A DNA stretch of 64,000 nucleotides from Chitinophaga pinensis (GCA_902167325.1 LR632930.1:4154001-4218000); one strand, 5' to 3'. Positions 34,387-44,585 are shown, counted from the first letter of the stretch. Translations and numbers: made by a program. Notes: generated by a model from the sequence alone, not told the origin.

Positions 34387-35169
34387 ATGCTAACCATTTC
34401 ATCCTCCACGCGCATCTCAGCGCTCATTGCTGCAGATACGCGGGTGATAGACAGGATCGCGGAGATTAACCCGCACTTCAAAAAACTGCAGAACCCCATC
34501 CTGCGAAAAGTACTGGCCTCCCGCGTTACCATCAGCGATGCGGCCAGAATCGGGAAATGCAGTGTTGAAGATATCTTCGCCAAACTGAAACCCCTCGGCT
34601 TCATGGTTACCCCGGAAGGAGGAGCAGCCCCACCCACAATGCCTGCACCAGCGCACGATTATCAGCCTAACCGCACCCTCGATGTACGCCAAGACATCGC
34701 CACCGGAAACGACCCCTTTAAACGCATTATGCAGGAGCTGATGCTGCTGGAGCCAGGGGAAGTAATGCTGCTCATCAACTCCTTTGAACCAACACCCCTC
34801 ATCCGCATCCTCGACCGCCAGGGCTATGGCATTGCCGTGATACCCGGAGCAGATGAAACAATACATACCTTTTTCCGGAAGCCGGCCGGAGGAATACCTG
34901 AACCCATACCGGAACACCAGAAAAAGTTCGAGGCGGTGGCAGAGCAGTATGCTGCCCACCTGCGAACGATAGACGTGCGCCACCTCCCCATGCCGCAGCC
35001 CATGGTCACCATCCTCCGCGAGCTGGAACTACTGCCCGAAGGCATGGCGCTTTTCGTGCAGCATAAAAAAGTACCCATGTTCCTGCTGCCCGAACTGAAA
35101 GAGAAAGGATATGCTGCCGTACACCGGCCCCACGAACAGGGCGTTCAGCTAATTATCTACAAACCCTGA
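34387..35169 (+). CDS. DUF1858-DUF2249-DUF2249 protein
   Basis: 260 residues. Residues about 1-75 resemble a DUF1858-type helical domain (RISALIAADTRVIDRIAEI, ISDAARIGKCSVEDIFAKL). Two DUF2249 modules follow, the first with LDVRQDIATGNDPFKRIMQEL and GEVMLLINSFEPTPLIRIL, the second with IDVRHLPMPQPMVTILREL and LFVQHKKVPMFLLPEL. DUF2249 belongs to the TusA-like fold, but no catalytic Cys is evident. It follows the hemerythrin gene by 8 bases; this pairing recurs in denitrifiers. Role unknown, presumably linked to NO stress. Confidence 0.8.
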   Translation: MLTISSSTRISALIAADTRVIDRIAEINPHFKKLQNPILRKVLASRVTISDAARIGKCSVEDIFAKLKPLGFMVTPEGGAAPPTMPAPAHDYQPNRTLDVRQDIATGNDPFKRIMQELMLLEPGEVMLLINSFEPTPLIRILDRQGYGIAVIPGADETIHTFFRKPAGGIPEPIPEHQKKFEAVAEQYAAHLRTIDVRHLPMPQPMVTILRELELLPEGMALFVQHKKVPMFLLPELKEKGYAAVHRPHEQGVQLIIYKP

Positions 35170-35175
35170 TGCACC

Positions 35176-36453
35176 ATGATGCCTCCTGCCGAACAGATAC
35201 CATCCAGACTGACCGTAGTACCCTACTACATAACCGGCGCATTGGCATTCATACTGGCAACGGCTATGTGCATTTCCGCAGCGGCATCATTCACCGGCCA
35301 TTACTTCCAGCCTAAAATCCTCGCCATCACCCACATGGCCGTGCTCGGCTGGGCTACCATGATCATCCTCGGTGCCAGTAACCAGCTGGCCCCCGTCATC
35401 GCAGAAACGCGCCTCTGGAACGAAAAGATCCCGCTTGCTGTATTGGGCATGCTCATGGCCGGCGCCGGTACGCTTACGGCCGCTTTCTGGCAAATGAAAA
35501 CTGGCGTTCAAAGCTTCGCGGGTGGCGGACTCATCGTATTTTCTTTTCTGCTGCATGCTTTCAATCAATTCAAAACCTTCGCTTCCGGCAAACGAAGTAC
35601 CGCCACCCGATTCATGCTTACCGCACAGCTTTGGCTGATCCTCACCGCCTCACTGGGATTATTGCTGCTCCTCAACCTCCGCTATGCCTTCCTGCCCGCA
35701 CTACACTTTCACTACCTGAAAGTACATGCCTCCGTAGGCATGGCAGGATGGTTCCTGCAGCTGGTGATGGGCGTTAGCTCAAAGCTCATTCCCATGTTCC
35801 TGCTCAGCAGTAATGAACGCCACCAGTGGCTCAACGTGGCTTACTATCTCCTGAATGCCGGTCTCATAGTGTTCCTTGTTGCGGGTCTTTTTATTCCCGG
35901 CGCAACTATTGCCCCCGTTAGCTTATTACTCATATCCGGCGCACTGTACTATTACTTCCGCTTCGTACGGGAATGCCGCAAAAGTGCCATGCGCAAGCGG
36001 CTCGATCAGGGGATGCAGCAAACTTTTATTGCCCTGCTGCTCATCGCAGTTCCCTTACTGCTGCTGGCGGTGATCCTCTTTGTAAAACAGGGCCTCCCGC
36101 CGGGATGGGGCACCGCCTTTGGCTTCGCATTCCTCGCGGGCTTCATCAGTATCATCATCATGGCACAAACATTCAAAACATTGCCATTCGTGGTTTGGAT
36201 GCATCTCAATACCCCGGACGAGTTGCCCGACATCCTGCCGGCAGACCTCTATAGTGAACATTGGGTGAAAGCCCAGCTTTGGATCTACCTGCCTGGCTTC
36301 TTTTTGTTCCTTACCGGCACACTCCTCCGCCTTGAAATATCACTCTACACCGGTGCTATCCTCATGACAACAGCCGCCATCATATACGCAGGGCATGTTT
36401 TGTTTATTGTACAAAATCTGAAGTGGAATGGAGATAGACATCAGAGATCCTGA
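35176..36453 (+). CDS. 12-helix NnrS/heme-copper-like membrane protein (second)
   Basis: 425 residues, about twelve hydrophobic helices. His-bearing helices include ILAITHMAVLGWATMIILGA, LHFHYLKVHASVGMAGWFLQ and VVWMHLNTP, a pattern like NnrS or subunit I of oxidases that binds heme/copper. NnrS proteins protect denitrifiers against NO and NO-derived iron complexes. It is similar in layout to the protein at 22138-23379, and the two bracket the denitrification genes. Its 3' end overlaps the Fe-S assembly gene by 26 bases. Confidence 0.7.
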   Translation: MMPPAEQIPSRLTVVPYYITGALAFILATAMCISAAASFTGHYFQPKILAITHMAVLGWATMIILGASNQLAPVIAETRLWNEKIPLAVLGMLMAGAGTLTAAFWQMKTGVQSFAGGGLIVFSFLLHAFNQFKTFASGKRSTATRFMLTAQLWLILTASLGLLLLLNLRYAFLPALHFHYLKVHASVGMAGWFLQLVMGVSSKLIPMFLLSSNERHQWLNVAYYLLNAGLIVFLVAGLFIPGATIAPVSLLLISGALYYYFRFVRECRKSAMRKRLDQGMQQTFIALLLIAVPLLLLAVILFVKQGLPPGWGTAFGFAFLAGFISIIIMAQTFKTLPFVVWMHLNTPDELPDILPADLYSEHWVKAQLWIYLPGFFLFLTGTLLRLEISLYTGAILMTTAAIIYAGHVLFIVQNLKWNGDRHQRS

Positions 36454-36757
36454 ATACACCGCCAAACTGGCCGTGCTGCAGGCACTGAGCCGTGTGATTG
36501 ATCCCGAGCTGGGCGTCAACATCATTGATATGGGACTGGTATATGCCATCAGGGTGAACAGTCCTGCTAAAGAAATTATGGTAGAGATGACGCTCACATC
36601 GGCCGCATGCCCCATGGGCAGTATGCTCACCGGCCATACCCGCGTGGCAGCCGGCGAAGCCCTGCCGGGTTTCGACACCACCGTTACCCTCGTATGGGAA
36701 CCAAAATGGAATGCAGACCGCATCAGCGAAGCAGGGAAGCAGCTCCTGGGCTGGTAA
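36428..36757 (+). CDS. MIP18/DUF59-family Fe-S cluster assembly factor
   Basis: 109 residues. The sequence VIDPELGVNIIDMGLVYAI is the hallmark of this family, and the conserved reactive Cys lies in TLTSAACPMGSML. Members (SufT, PaaD, MIP18) help to mature Fe-S proteins. It starts within the NnrS-like gene, so expression is coupled to NO functions; a role in rebuilding Fe-S clusters broken by NO is a fair inference. Ends 32 bases before proline dehydrogenase. Confidence 0.88.
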   Translation: MEIDIRDPEYTAKLAVLQALSRVIDPELGVNIIDMGLVYAIRVNSPAKEIMVEMTLTSAACPMGSMLTGHTRVAAGEALPGFDTTVTLVWEPKWNADRISEAGKQLLGW

Positions 36758-36789
36758 CCTCTGAATAAACAACTTAACGCATTGCATAT

Positions 36790-37974
36790 ATGACCGATCC
36801 ACAATTATTCTCGGATACCGACAGCGCCTTCCGCTACCGCAGCAACCGGGAACTGTATAACGCCCGTTTGCTCTTCAGCGCCATCGCCTCTCCCTGGCTC
36901 ACCAAAACCGGTATCCGGTTCGTAAACGGATGCATGGCCCTGCACCTGCCCATTAAAGGCCTGATTAAAGGAACCCTGTTCCGCCAGTTCTGCGGCGGCG
37001 AAACACTGGAAGAAGCCATCAACACCGCCAAACGCATCCACACACACCAGGTTTCCGCCATACTCGATTACGGTGCAGAACAAAAAGACGCCGAAGCAGA
37101 CTTCGACAAAGCAGCACATGCCATCCTCGAAGCCATCCTCCGCACCGCCGGCAATCCTTCCATTTCTTTCGTGAGTGTAAAAATTACCAGTTTAGCCCGC
37201 TTCGCCCTGCTCGAAAAGAAACATTACAACCTGCCATTAGACACAGCAGAACAGGAAGAATGGCAACGCGTGCACAAACGCCTCCTGAACATCTGCAACG
37301 CCGCCGCCGGCTTCAACCTCCGCATCCTCATCGATGCAGAAGAAACATGGATTCAGGAACCGGTAAATGAACTGACGACAGATATGATGATGCGCTTCAA
37401 TAAAAAGGAAGCCCACATCTACAACACCTTCCAGCTATACTGCCATGGCACGCTTCCCTTCCTCGAAACATCGCTCCAACATGCAGAAGACAATGGCTAT
37501 ATGCTGGGCGCCAAGCTGGTAAGGGGTGCGTATTTGGAAAAAGAAAAAGCACGTGCGTGGAAGTTCGGTTATGTTAATCCTATTCAGTCAACCAAAGAAG
37601 ATACCGATCACGACTTCAACGCCGCCGTGGAATTCTGCCTCTGCAACATTCACCGGATGGCAGTTTTCATCGGCACCCACAATGAAGAGAGCTGTCTCCA
37701 TACCATCCGCCTCATGGAAGCACTGAACATCGCCCCTGGCAACCCGCGTGTTTATTTCTCCCAGCTGTTTGGCATGAGCGATCATATTTCCTTTAACCTC
37801 GCCGCACTGGGGTATCAGGTGGCCAAATACCTGCCGTATGGTCCCCTGGCAGAAGTAACGCCTTATCTGCTGCGCAGGGCGGAAGAGAACACTTCCGTAG
37901 CCGGACAGTCGGGCCGCGAACTTCACAACATCAATAACGAAATCCGCCGCAGGCGAATGACCCATGAAAAATGA
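36790..37974 (+). CDS. Proline dehydrogenase
   Basis: 394 residues, single-domain PRODH barrel. FAD- and substrate-binding motifs are visible: ILDYGAEQ, LRILIDAEETW, GAKLVRGAYLEKEKARAW, FIGTHNEES and the C-terminal YLLRRAEENTSVAGQS with the paired Arg that hold the proline carboxylate. It oxidises proline to pyrroline-5-carboxylate and feeds electrons to quinone. Its presence at the end of a denitrification block is unexpected; it might supply electrons, or simply be the next gene. Overlaps the following gene by 11 bases. Confidence 0.93.
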   Translation: MTDPQLFSDTDSAFRYRSNRELYNARLLFSAIASPWLTKTGIRFVNGCMALHLPIKGLIKGTLFRQFCGGETLEEAINTAKRIHTHQVSAILDYGAEQKDAEADFDKAAHAILEAILRTAGNPSISFVSVKITSLARFALLEKKHYNLPLDTAEQEEWQRVHKRLLNICNAAAGFNLRILIDAEETWIQEPVNELTTDMMMRFNKKEAHIYNTFQLYCHGTLPFLETSLQHAEDNGYMLGAKLVRGAYLEKEKARAWKFGYVNPIQSTKEDTDHDFNAAVEFCLCNIHRMAVFIGTHNEESCLHTIRLMEALNIAPGNPRVYFSQLFGMSDHISFNLAALGYQVAKYLPYGPLAEVTPYLLRRAEENTSVAGQSGRELHNINNEIRRRRMTHEK

Positions 37975-38386
37975 TGTAAAGGAAATCCTTGCATTCCTCG
38001 TCCGCCATCAAGTAGCAACGGTTTGCGGGAACGACGGTGGCCTTCCTTTCTGTTTCAACTGCTTTTACGGATATATGGAAGCCAGTAGCTCCATCGTTTT
38101 CAAATCTGCTACAGACAGCCGGCAGGCCACATGCTTTACCCACGGCACTCCGGTAGCCGGCACTATCCTCACGGAAGGGTTAACCGTCCACAACAATGCC
38201 GGCGTACGTTTCGAAGGCAGGGTAGTGGAAGACGAAGCCGCAGCAGCAGAGAAAGCCTTTTATAAGTGCTTCCCCGTTGCCCTTCTGATTCCCGGGAAAA
38301 TCATACAGATACAACTCAACCGCCTTTTCTTTACCCGCACCAATGCCGGATTCAGAAGCAAAGCCTCCTGGTTCCGCGAGTCCTGA
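37964..38386 (+). CDS. PNPOx-like FMN-binding-fold protein
   Basis: 140 residues, split-barrel fold of the pyridoxamine-phosphate-oxidase-like group (YhbP type): FLVRHQVATVCGNDGGLPFCFNCFYGYM, IVFKSATDSRQA, AGTILTEG. The last third IIQIQLNRLFFTRTNAGFRSKASW is typical of the YhbP subgroup. It could bind FMN or heme, but no activity can be assigned. Coupled by overlap to proline dehydrogenase and followed by a large hairpin, so it probably ends the transcript. Confidence 0.8.
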   Translation: MKNDVKEILAFLVRHQVATVCGNDGGLPFCFNCFYGYMEASSSIVFKSATDSRQATCFTHGTPVAGTILTEGLTVHNNAGVRFEGRVVEDEAAAAEKAFYKCFPVALLIPGKIIQIQLNRLFFTRTNAGFRSKASWFRES

Positions 38387-38410
38387 ATAAACAACACAAT
38401 CTTTATCTGC

Positions 38411-38460
38411 GCCACCGGCCGGCGGTAAATTATTTAGTTTACCTTCCGGATGGTGGCTTT
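38411..38460 (+). terminator. Long nested hairpin ending the denitrification/PRODH transcript
   Basis: GCCACC (38411-38416) pairs with GGTGGC (38452-38457), and inside it GGTAAA (38424-38429) pairs with TTTACC (38438-38443). A short TTT follows. It lies 24 bases beyond the PNPOx-like stop; the inner 20-bp palindrome could alternatively be an operator for katG. Confidence 0.6.
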
Positions 38461-38593
38461 AATTACTACATAGAGGGAAGCAATCATCATATAGATTCAA
38501 TCGATCTTGTTTATATCTTCAATAACTTAATTTTATACCCTCAACTACAATACGCCAACAATTGTTCATTCAATACCATAAACTATTCAACAA

Positions 38594-40870
<2,277 letters not shown>

Positions 40871-40894
40871 CAAGTATTACGTAGGAATAAAGCA

Positions 40895-40926
40895 AAAACG
40901 GCCTCCCCCTGTGGGAGGCTGTTTTA
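40895..40926 (+). terminator. Intrinsic terminator after katG
   Basis: GCCTCCC (40901-40907) pairs with GGGAGGC (40913-40919), extended by AAAAC/GTTTT, ending in GTTTTATTT. Confidence 0.88.
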
Positions 40927-40959
40927 TTTACGCCCATTCCCTCCAATTCAAAAAATAAA

Positions 40960-41006
40960 TTTGCGTAGCTAAATAACTACACGTACATTTGTAGTCAAAT
41001 AGCTAC
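40960..41006 (+). promoter_or_regulatory. ArsR-gene promoter with twin GTAG-N8-CTAC operators
   Basis: TTTG at 40960-40963 and TACATTTG at 40984-40991 are spaced by 20 bases. Two palindromes, GTAGCTAAATAACTAC (40965-40980) and GTAGTCAAATAGCTAC (40991-41006), lie between the boxes and just past the -7 box, 26 bp centre to centre. Occupation would block transcription, as expected for ArsR autorepression. Confidence 0.8.
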
Positions 41007-41009
41007 ACA

Positions 41010-41333
41010 ATGAATCTAAGACGTGATGTATTCCAGGCAATAGCTGATCCTACGCGGAGGGCTATTTTGCTGCTGGTAGCCTCGCAGGCCATGACAGCGG
41101 GGGCAATAGCCGCCAACTTCGACACTGCGCGGCCTACAGTTTCCAAACACCTGCAGATCCTCACCGAATGCGAATTGCTGGAGCAGGAGCAGAACGGGAG
41201 GGAGATCATTTATCACCTAAATCCACAAAAAATGAAAGAGATAGCCGATTTCATTGAGCCGTTCCGGAAGATGTGGGACGACCGCTTCAACAAGCTCGAA
41301 GCCATCATGAAAAACTATAAACCTAAAAAATAA
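41010..41333 (+). CDS. ArsR-family transcriptional repressor
   Basis: 107 residues, winged helix: DPTRRAILLLVASQAMTAGAI, recognition helix ARPTVSKHLQIL, wing EQEQNGREIIYHLNP. It lacks the metal-binding ELCVC motif, so it is likely not an arsenic sensor; this subgroup usually regulates the AHSA1/SRPBCC and DoxX genes encoded with it. Twin palindromes in its own promoter suggest autoregulation. Start ATG 41010 comes only about 12 bases after the expected transcript start. Signal unknown. Confidence 0.92.
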   Translation: MNLRRDVFQAIADPTRRAILLLVASQAMTAGAIAANFDTARPTVSKHLQILTECELLEQEQNGREIIYHLNPQKMKEIADFIEPFRKMWDDRFNKLEAIMKNYKPKK

Positions 41334-41339
41334 CCTGTA

Positions 41340-41810
41340 ATGGAAAGAAAAACCAAAATTACGGTGGAAGACGGCAAACAGGAGCTCGTCATCACCCGGG
41401 AGTTCGATCTGCCGCTCGAACTGCTCTTTACAGCCTATTCCGAACCCGAGATTATCGAACAATGGATGGACAATGAAGTGGTACACCACGAAAGCAAAAA
41501 GTACGGCAGCTGGCAGTTCCGCAAAAAAGACAAAGACGGTAATGTTGTTTTCTCTGCCAATGGCGTATACCACGCCTTTGTGCCCAATGAAAAGATCACC
41601 CGCACCTTTGAAATGGACAACACCCATTTCCCCCCGCAGCTGGAATTCTTTACTTTTGAATCGCTGACGAAAGATACCAGCAGGCTCATTATGCACGTCA
41701 TCTACAAATCCGCAGCCCTGCGCGATGAAATGGTGAAAATGGGGATGCACTGGGGCATCAATATGGCGCACGACCGTTTACAGGAAATCCTAACTAAAAC
41801 CACCAAATAA
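41340..41810 (+). CDS. AHSA1/SRPBCC-domain protein
   Basis: 156 residues, START-like fold. It begins with the usual strand ITREFDLPLELLFTAYSEPEIIEQWM and has the AHSA1 features FRKKDKDGNVVFSANGVYHAFVPNEKI. Such proteins bind hydrophobic ligands in a deep pocket; their biological role with ArsR partners is unclear. It follows the regulator by 6 bases and precedes the DoxX gene by 8. Confidence 0.9.
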   Translation: MERKTKITVEDGKQELVITREFDLPLELLFTAYSEPEIIEQWMDNEVVHHESKKYGSWQFRKKDKDGNVVFSANGVYHAFVPNEKITRTFEMDNTHFPPQLEFFTFESLTKDTSRLIMHVIYKSAALRDEMVKMGMHWGINMAHDRLQEILTKTTK

Positions 41811-41818
41811 CTCCCGTT

Positions 41819-42202
41819 ATGTCTAAAAGAAACAAAATCATTTACTGGATAGCCACCATCTGGATGTGCCTCGGCATGGTATCCACCGGTCTCGTACAAA
41901 TTATAGGAGTGAAAGAAGAAGTGGACATGATGAACCACCTCGGTTATCCCGCATATTTCATGACCCTGCTCGGTGTCTGGAAAATTCTGGGCGCGATCGT
42001 GACCCTCATTCCCAAATATCCTGTATTGAAAGAATGGGCATACGCAGGTTTCTTCTTCACCATGTCAGGTGCCGTTATTTCACATATCGTGAAAAGCGAC
42101 CCGATCGCTGACACCCTTCCGCCGGCATTCCTGCTCTTACTCACGGCGCTTTCTTACTACTTCCGGCCGGCCAACCGCAAACCTGTTACTGTAGCAGCTT
42201 AA
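41819..42202 (+). CDS. DoxX-like membrane protein
   Basis: 127 residues with four hydrophobic helices (IIYWIATIWMCLGMVSTGLVQ, YFMTLLGVWKILGAIVTLI, WAYAGFFFTMSGAVISHIV, FLLLLTALSYYF). The YPAYFMTLLGVWKILGA block is typical of the DoxX-like family. Some members belong to redox-stress complexes; function here unknown. Third gene of the ArsR operon. Confidence 0.85.
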   Translation: MSKRNKIIYWIATIWMCLGMVSTGLVQIIGVKEEVDMMNHLGYPAYFMTLLGVWKILGAIVTLIPKYPVLKEWAYAGFFFTMSGAVISHIVKSDPIADTLPPAFLLLLTALSYYFRPANRKPVTVAA

Positions 42203-42212
42203 ATTATTCCGT

Positions 42213-42794
42213 ATGAACCCTGCCGTAGATGCATATTTCGCTAAACTGGACAAGTGGAAAGATGAACTGCTTGCCATCCGAAAGATCGTGCTCGATTGCC
42301 AGCTCGTGGAAGAACTGAAGTGGCACTCGCCCTGTTACGCCTATAACGGCACCAACATCGCCATCATCGGCGGACTGAAAGACTATTGCGTACTCAGCTT
42401 CTTCAAAGGCGCGCTGTTGAAAGACGAGCACCACCTGCTGGAAGCACCGGGAGAGAACACGCAATCCGGCAGGGTGATTAAGTTCACCAACACCAAACGC
42501 ATCGCGGAACTGGAACCCATCCTCAAAGCATACATCTTCGAAGCCATAGAAGTGGAAGAAGCAGGCCTGAAGGTGGATTTCCGCCAGCAGGCGCCCCCGC
42601 CACTCCCGGAAGAGCTGGAAAAAAAGATGAAAGCAGACGCCGCCCTTAAAAAGGCCTGGAATGCCCTTACGCCCGGCCGCCAGCGGGGGTACCTCCTTCA
42701 CTTTACCGCCGCCAAACAACCCAAAACCCGGGAAGCAAGGATCGACAAGTTCATCCCCAGGATCCTGGAAGGGAAGGGGATGAACGACTGGTAA
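42213..42794 (+). CDS. YdeI/OmpD-associated (DUF1801) family protein
   Basis: 193 residues. The N-terminal domain (about 1-120) is a DUF1801/YdhG-like fold (VEELKWHSPCYAYNGTNIAII, LSFFKGALLKD), and the C-terminal 70 residues carry the OmdA/YdeI helical motif LKKAWNALTPGRQRGYLLHF. YdeI relatives are linked to antimicrobial-peptide resistance, but the molecular role is not clear. Last gene of the four-gene ArsR operon, followed by an 11-bp-unit array. Confidence 0.85.
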   Translation: MNPAVDAYFAKLDKWKDELLAIRKIVLDCQLVEELKWHSPCYAYNGTNIAIIGGLKDYCVLSFFKGALLKDEHHLLEAPGENTQSGRVIKFTNTKRIAELEPILKAYIFEAIEVEEAGLKVDFRQQAPPPLPEELEKKMKADAALKKAWNALTPGRQRGYLLHFTAAKQPKTREARIDKFIPRILEGKGMNDW

Positions 42795-42817
42795 ACAGGT
42801 GTAAACCCACATGTACA

Positions 42818-42938
42818 CAACTCCGGGGCAGCTCCGGCATACAGGCACTGCTGCTTCACGGCTCCTTCAGGACTACTCCGTAGTTACTTCAGGGATACTC
42901 CACAGTTACAGCACAGATAGTGCAGGGGTAATGCACGT
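42818..42938. repeat. Tandem array of eleven diverged 11-bp units (locus 3)
   Basis: Written in blocks of 11 from 42818, every block has C at position 7 and a purine at position 8; position 4 is C in 8 of 11 and position 5 is T in 9 of 11. Examples: CTCCTTCAGGA, CTACTCCGTAG, TTACTTCAGGG, ATACTCCACAG. Two neighbouring pairs give a 22-base direct repeat (42865-42887 and 42887-42909, 19 of 23 identical). Units resemble ATCCTTCAGTG of locus 1. Confidence 0.7.
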
Positions 42939-43148
42939 ATGCGTTTTTCAAACAGGTCTCTAACCCTTTACTGTAGCAGGTTTCACAAAAAGGGTACCCA
43001 TTGTTTAGTATAGATTGACGCACTACCAACGCAAAAAAGCGAACATAATACCAGATATGCGTTAATAAAGTATCTAAAACAGGCATTTTGTTTAGCAAGC
43101 CTAAATAAACTTAGTCCTTCAGCATCCGTACATACGCAACATTCGGAC

Positions 43149-43187
43149 AAAAAAGCCAACGGCCGGACCAAAAATCCGGCCGTTGGC
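43149..43187 (-). terminator. Perfect hairpin with T tract on the minus strand, no gene behind it
   Basis: GCCAACGGCCGGA (43155-43167) and TCCGGCCGTTGGC (43175-43187) pair over 13 bp. The plus strand has six A before the stem, so it would stop minus-strand transcription, yet no minus-strand gene lies upstream. Confidence 0.7.
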
Positions 43188-43246
43188 ATGTAAATCCATC
43201 ATCATGCAGGATGACGAAAATCAATTTTATTGTTTACACCCGTAGG

Positions 43247-43254
43247 TATCTTTG
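43247..43254 (+). promoter_or_regulatory. -7 box (TATCTTTG) of the copper-uptake operon
   Basis: Perfect TAnnTTTG, ending only six bases before the likely GTG start at 43261, so the message may be leaderless. A T-rich stretch (TTTTATTG) lies about 18 bases upstream as a weak -33 region. Confidence 0.6.
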
Positions 43255-43260
43255 GGCATC

Positions 43261-43632
43261 GTGAAGCAGGTAATCACCTACATATTGATCTCCTTACTGA
43301 CGCTGCAGTCTTTCAGTCCGCTCGTCATTTTCTCCGCCTACTATGCCAATAAAAGCTTCGTAGCAGGCGTACTTTGCGAAAACAGGAACAAGCCCCAACT
43401 CCATTGCGACGGTAAATGCTTCCTCAGTAAACAGCTTCAGAAAGCCGAGAAAGAAGAGCATTCCGAAAAAACACCCGTTAAAGCCATAGAGGCCTTCGTA
43501 TACATTGAACCCATATTGCTGACCAATAACAGCAATGAATTATACCCCGCTCAACCTAACTACCCGCTGTACCCGCCCAATCAGTACAATTTCGATTTTC
43601 CGGGCAGCTGCTTCCGCCCACCAAGCATTTAA
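43261..43632 (+). CDS. Small membrane-anchored Cys protein of a copper-uptake operon
   Basis: 123 residues from GTG 43261 (MKQVITYILISLLTLQSF); a TTG at 43252 would overlap the promoter -7 box. One N-terminal hydrophobic helix is followed by VLCENRNKPQLHCDGKCFLSKQL, with a C-x3-C pair and preceding His that could bind copper, then a Glu/Lys-rich helix and a Pro/Tyr-rich tail. I know similar proteins beside TonB receptors in Bacteroidota, with no assigned function. It heads the operon with the YtkA-like lipoprotein (146 bases on) and the OprC-like receptor. Confidence 0.7.
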   Translation: MKQVITYILISLLTLQSFSPLVIFSAYYANKSFVAGVLCENRNKPQLHCDGKCFLSKQLQKAEKEEHSEKTPVKAIEAFVYIEPILLTNNSNELYPAQPNYPLYPPNQYNFDFPGSCFRPPSI

Positions 43633-43778
43633 ACTCCTCACCCGCACTTTGAGCAAAGCTTCCGCAAATCAGCCTGAAAAGCTGCATTCCGGCCATGCTT
43701 TGCCTGTACATGCCTGAAACAGGGATGTTACCACCATCACCACATTCAAATTATTACAACGCCTTCAATTCATTCGTC

Positions 43779-44585
43779 ATGAAAAGATATTTCCCCGCCT
43801 TGTGCTTCATCGCCCTTTCCGCTATCGTTACCAGCTGTTCCAAAGACAATATTGAACCTGCACCTGTAGCCATCCCGCACCAGAAGATAGCAGACGGCTT
43901 CGCCATCGGCGCAGGCGTTAAAGTGGAACTGTACGCCAGAAAAGCCCTGTCTACCGGCTATAACACCGTATACTTCGCGCTGTATGATTCCATCTCCAAA
44001 GCACCCATCGAAAAAGCTCAGCTCAGCATGCTCCCGATGATGGACATGGGCACCATGAAACACTCCGCTCCCGCAGAGCAGCCCGGCACTGCCGCCAAAG
44101 ACCGTCTGTTCACCGGCGCCCTCGTTTTCACCATGCCCTCCGGAGAAATGGGCAGCTGGACGGTAGAGGTAAACATCACCAACGGCACTAAACAGGGTAA
44201 ACTCATCCTCCCGGTCACCATCGCCAACGCCCCCGCAGCCCGCCTCAAATCTTTCGTATCCAAAGTAGACAATGCCAAATTCATCGTGGCATACATTGAA
44301 CCCAGCGCACCTAAAGTGGGCGTAAACGATATGGAGATCGCCATCTTCAGATCAAAGAGCATGATGGAATTCCCGGCGGACAGTAGCTTATCTGTGGCAC
44401 TCACCCCCGAAATGCCCACCATGGGCCATGGCTCTCCCAACAACGTAGACCCTGTTCACATCACCAAAGGCCACTACAAAGGCAAAGTGAACTTTACCAT
44501 GACGGGCCTCTGGTACCTTAACCTCGATTTCAAAGCAGGCGCAGCTATCTCCAACGACAATACTTTCTTCGAAGTAAACTTCTAG
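43779..44585 (+). CDS. FixH/YtkA-like lipoprotein with Met/His-rich motifs
   Basis: 268 residues from ATG 43779, lipobox IVTSC-SKD. Two YtkA/FixH-like beta domains follow in tandem: the first about 45-150, containing LSMLPMMDMGTMKHSAP, the second about 160-265, containing LTPEMPTMGHGSPNNVDPVH. Both motifs are of the M-x(2)-M / M-G-H type seen in periplasmic copper-binding proteins (YtkA, CopC-like). It likely binds Cu at the outer membrane for the receptor encoded 24 bases downstream. Copper specificity is inference. Confidence 0.8.
   Translation: MKRYFPALCFIALSAIVTSCSKDNIEPAPVAIPHQKIADGFAIGAGVKVELYARKALSTGYNTVYFALYDSISKAPIEKAQLSMLPMMDMGTMKHSAPAEQPGTAAKDRLFTGALVFTMPSGEMGSWTVEVNITNGTKQGKLILPVTIANAPAARLKSFVSKVDNAKFIVAYIEPSAPKVGVNDMEIAIFRSKSMMEFPADSSLSVALTPEMPTMGHGSPNNVDPVHITKGHYKGKVNFTMTGLWYLNLDFKAGAAISNDNTFFEVNF

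Larger units (their letters stand above)
42795..43260. other. 466-base gene-free region with an 11-mer array and an orphan terminator
   Basis: No gene seen. Contains the tandem 11-mer array at 42818-42938, a perfect hairpin at 43155-43187 and, at its right end, the promoter of the copper operon. The middle part (about 42940-43150) shows nothing I can name. Confidence 0.65.

Noticed and set aside
38424..38443. 20-bp palindrome as a certain katG operator
   Set aside because: It is nested within a larger hairpin that fits a terminator for the preceding gene; kept only as an alternative.
42889..43189. Two small minus-strand frames in the copper-operon upstream gap
   Set aside because: They would use the orphan terminator region but have no start context and no family resemblance; they cross non-coding repeats.
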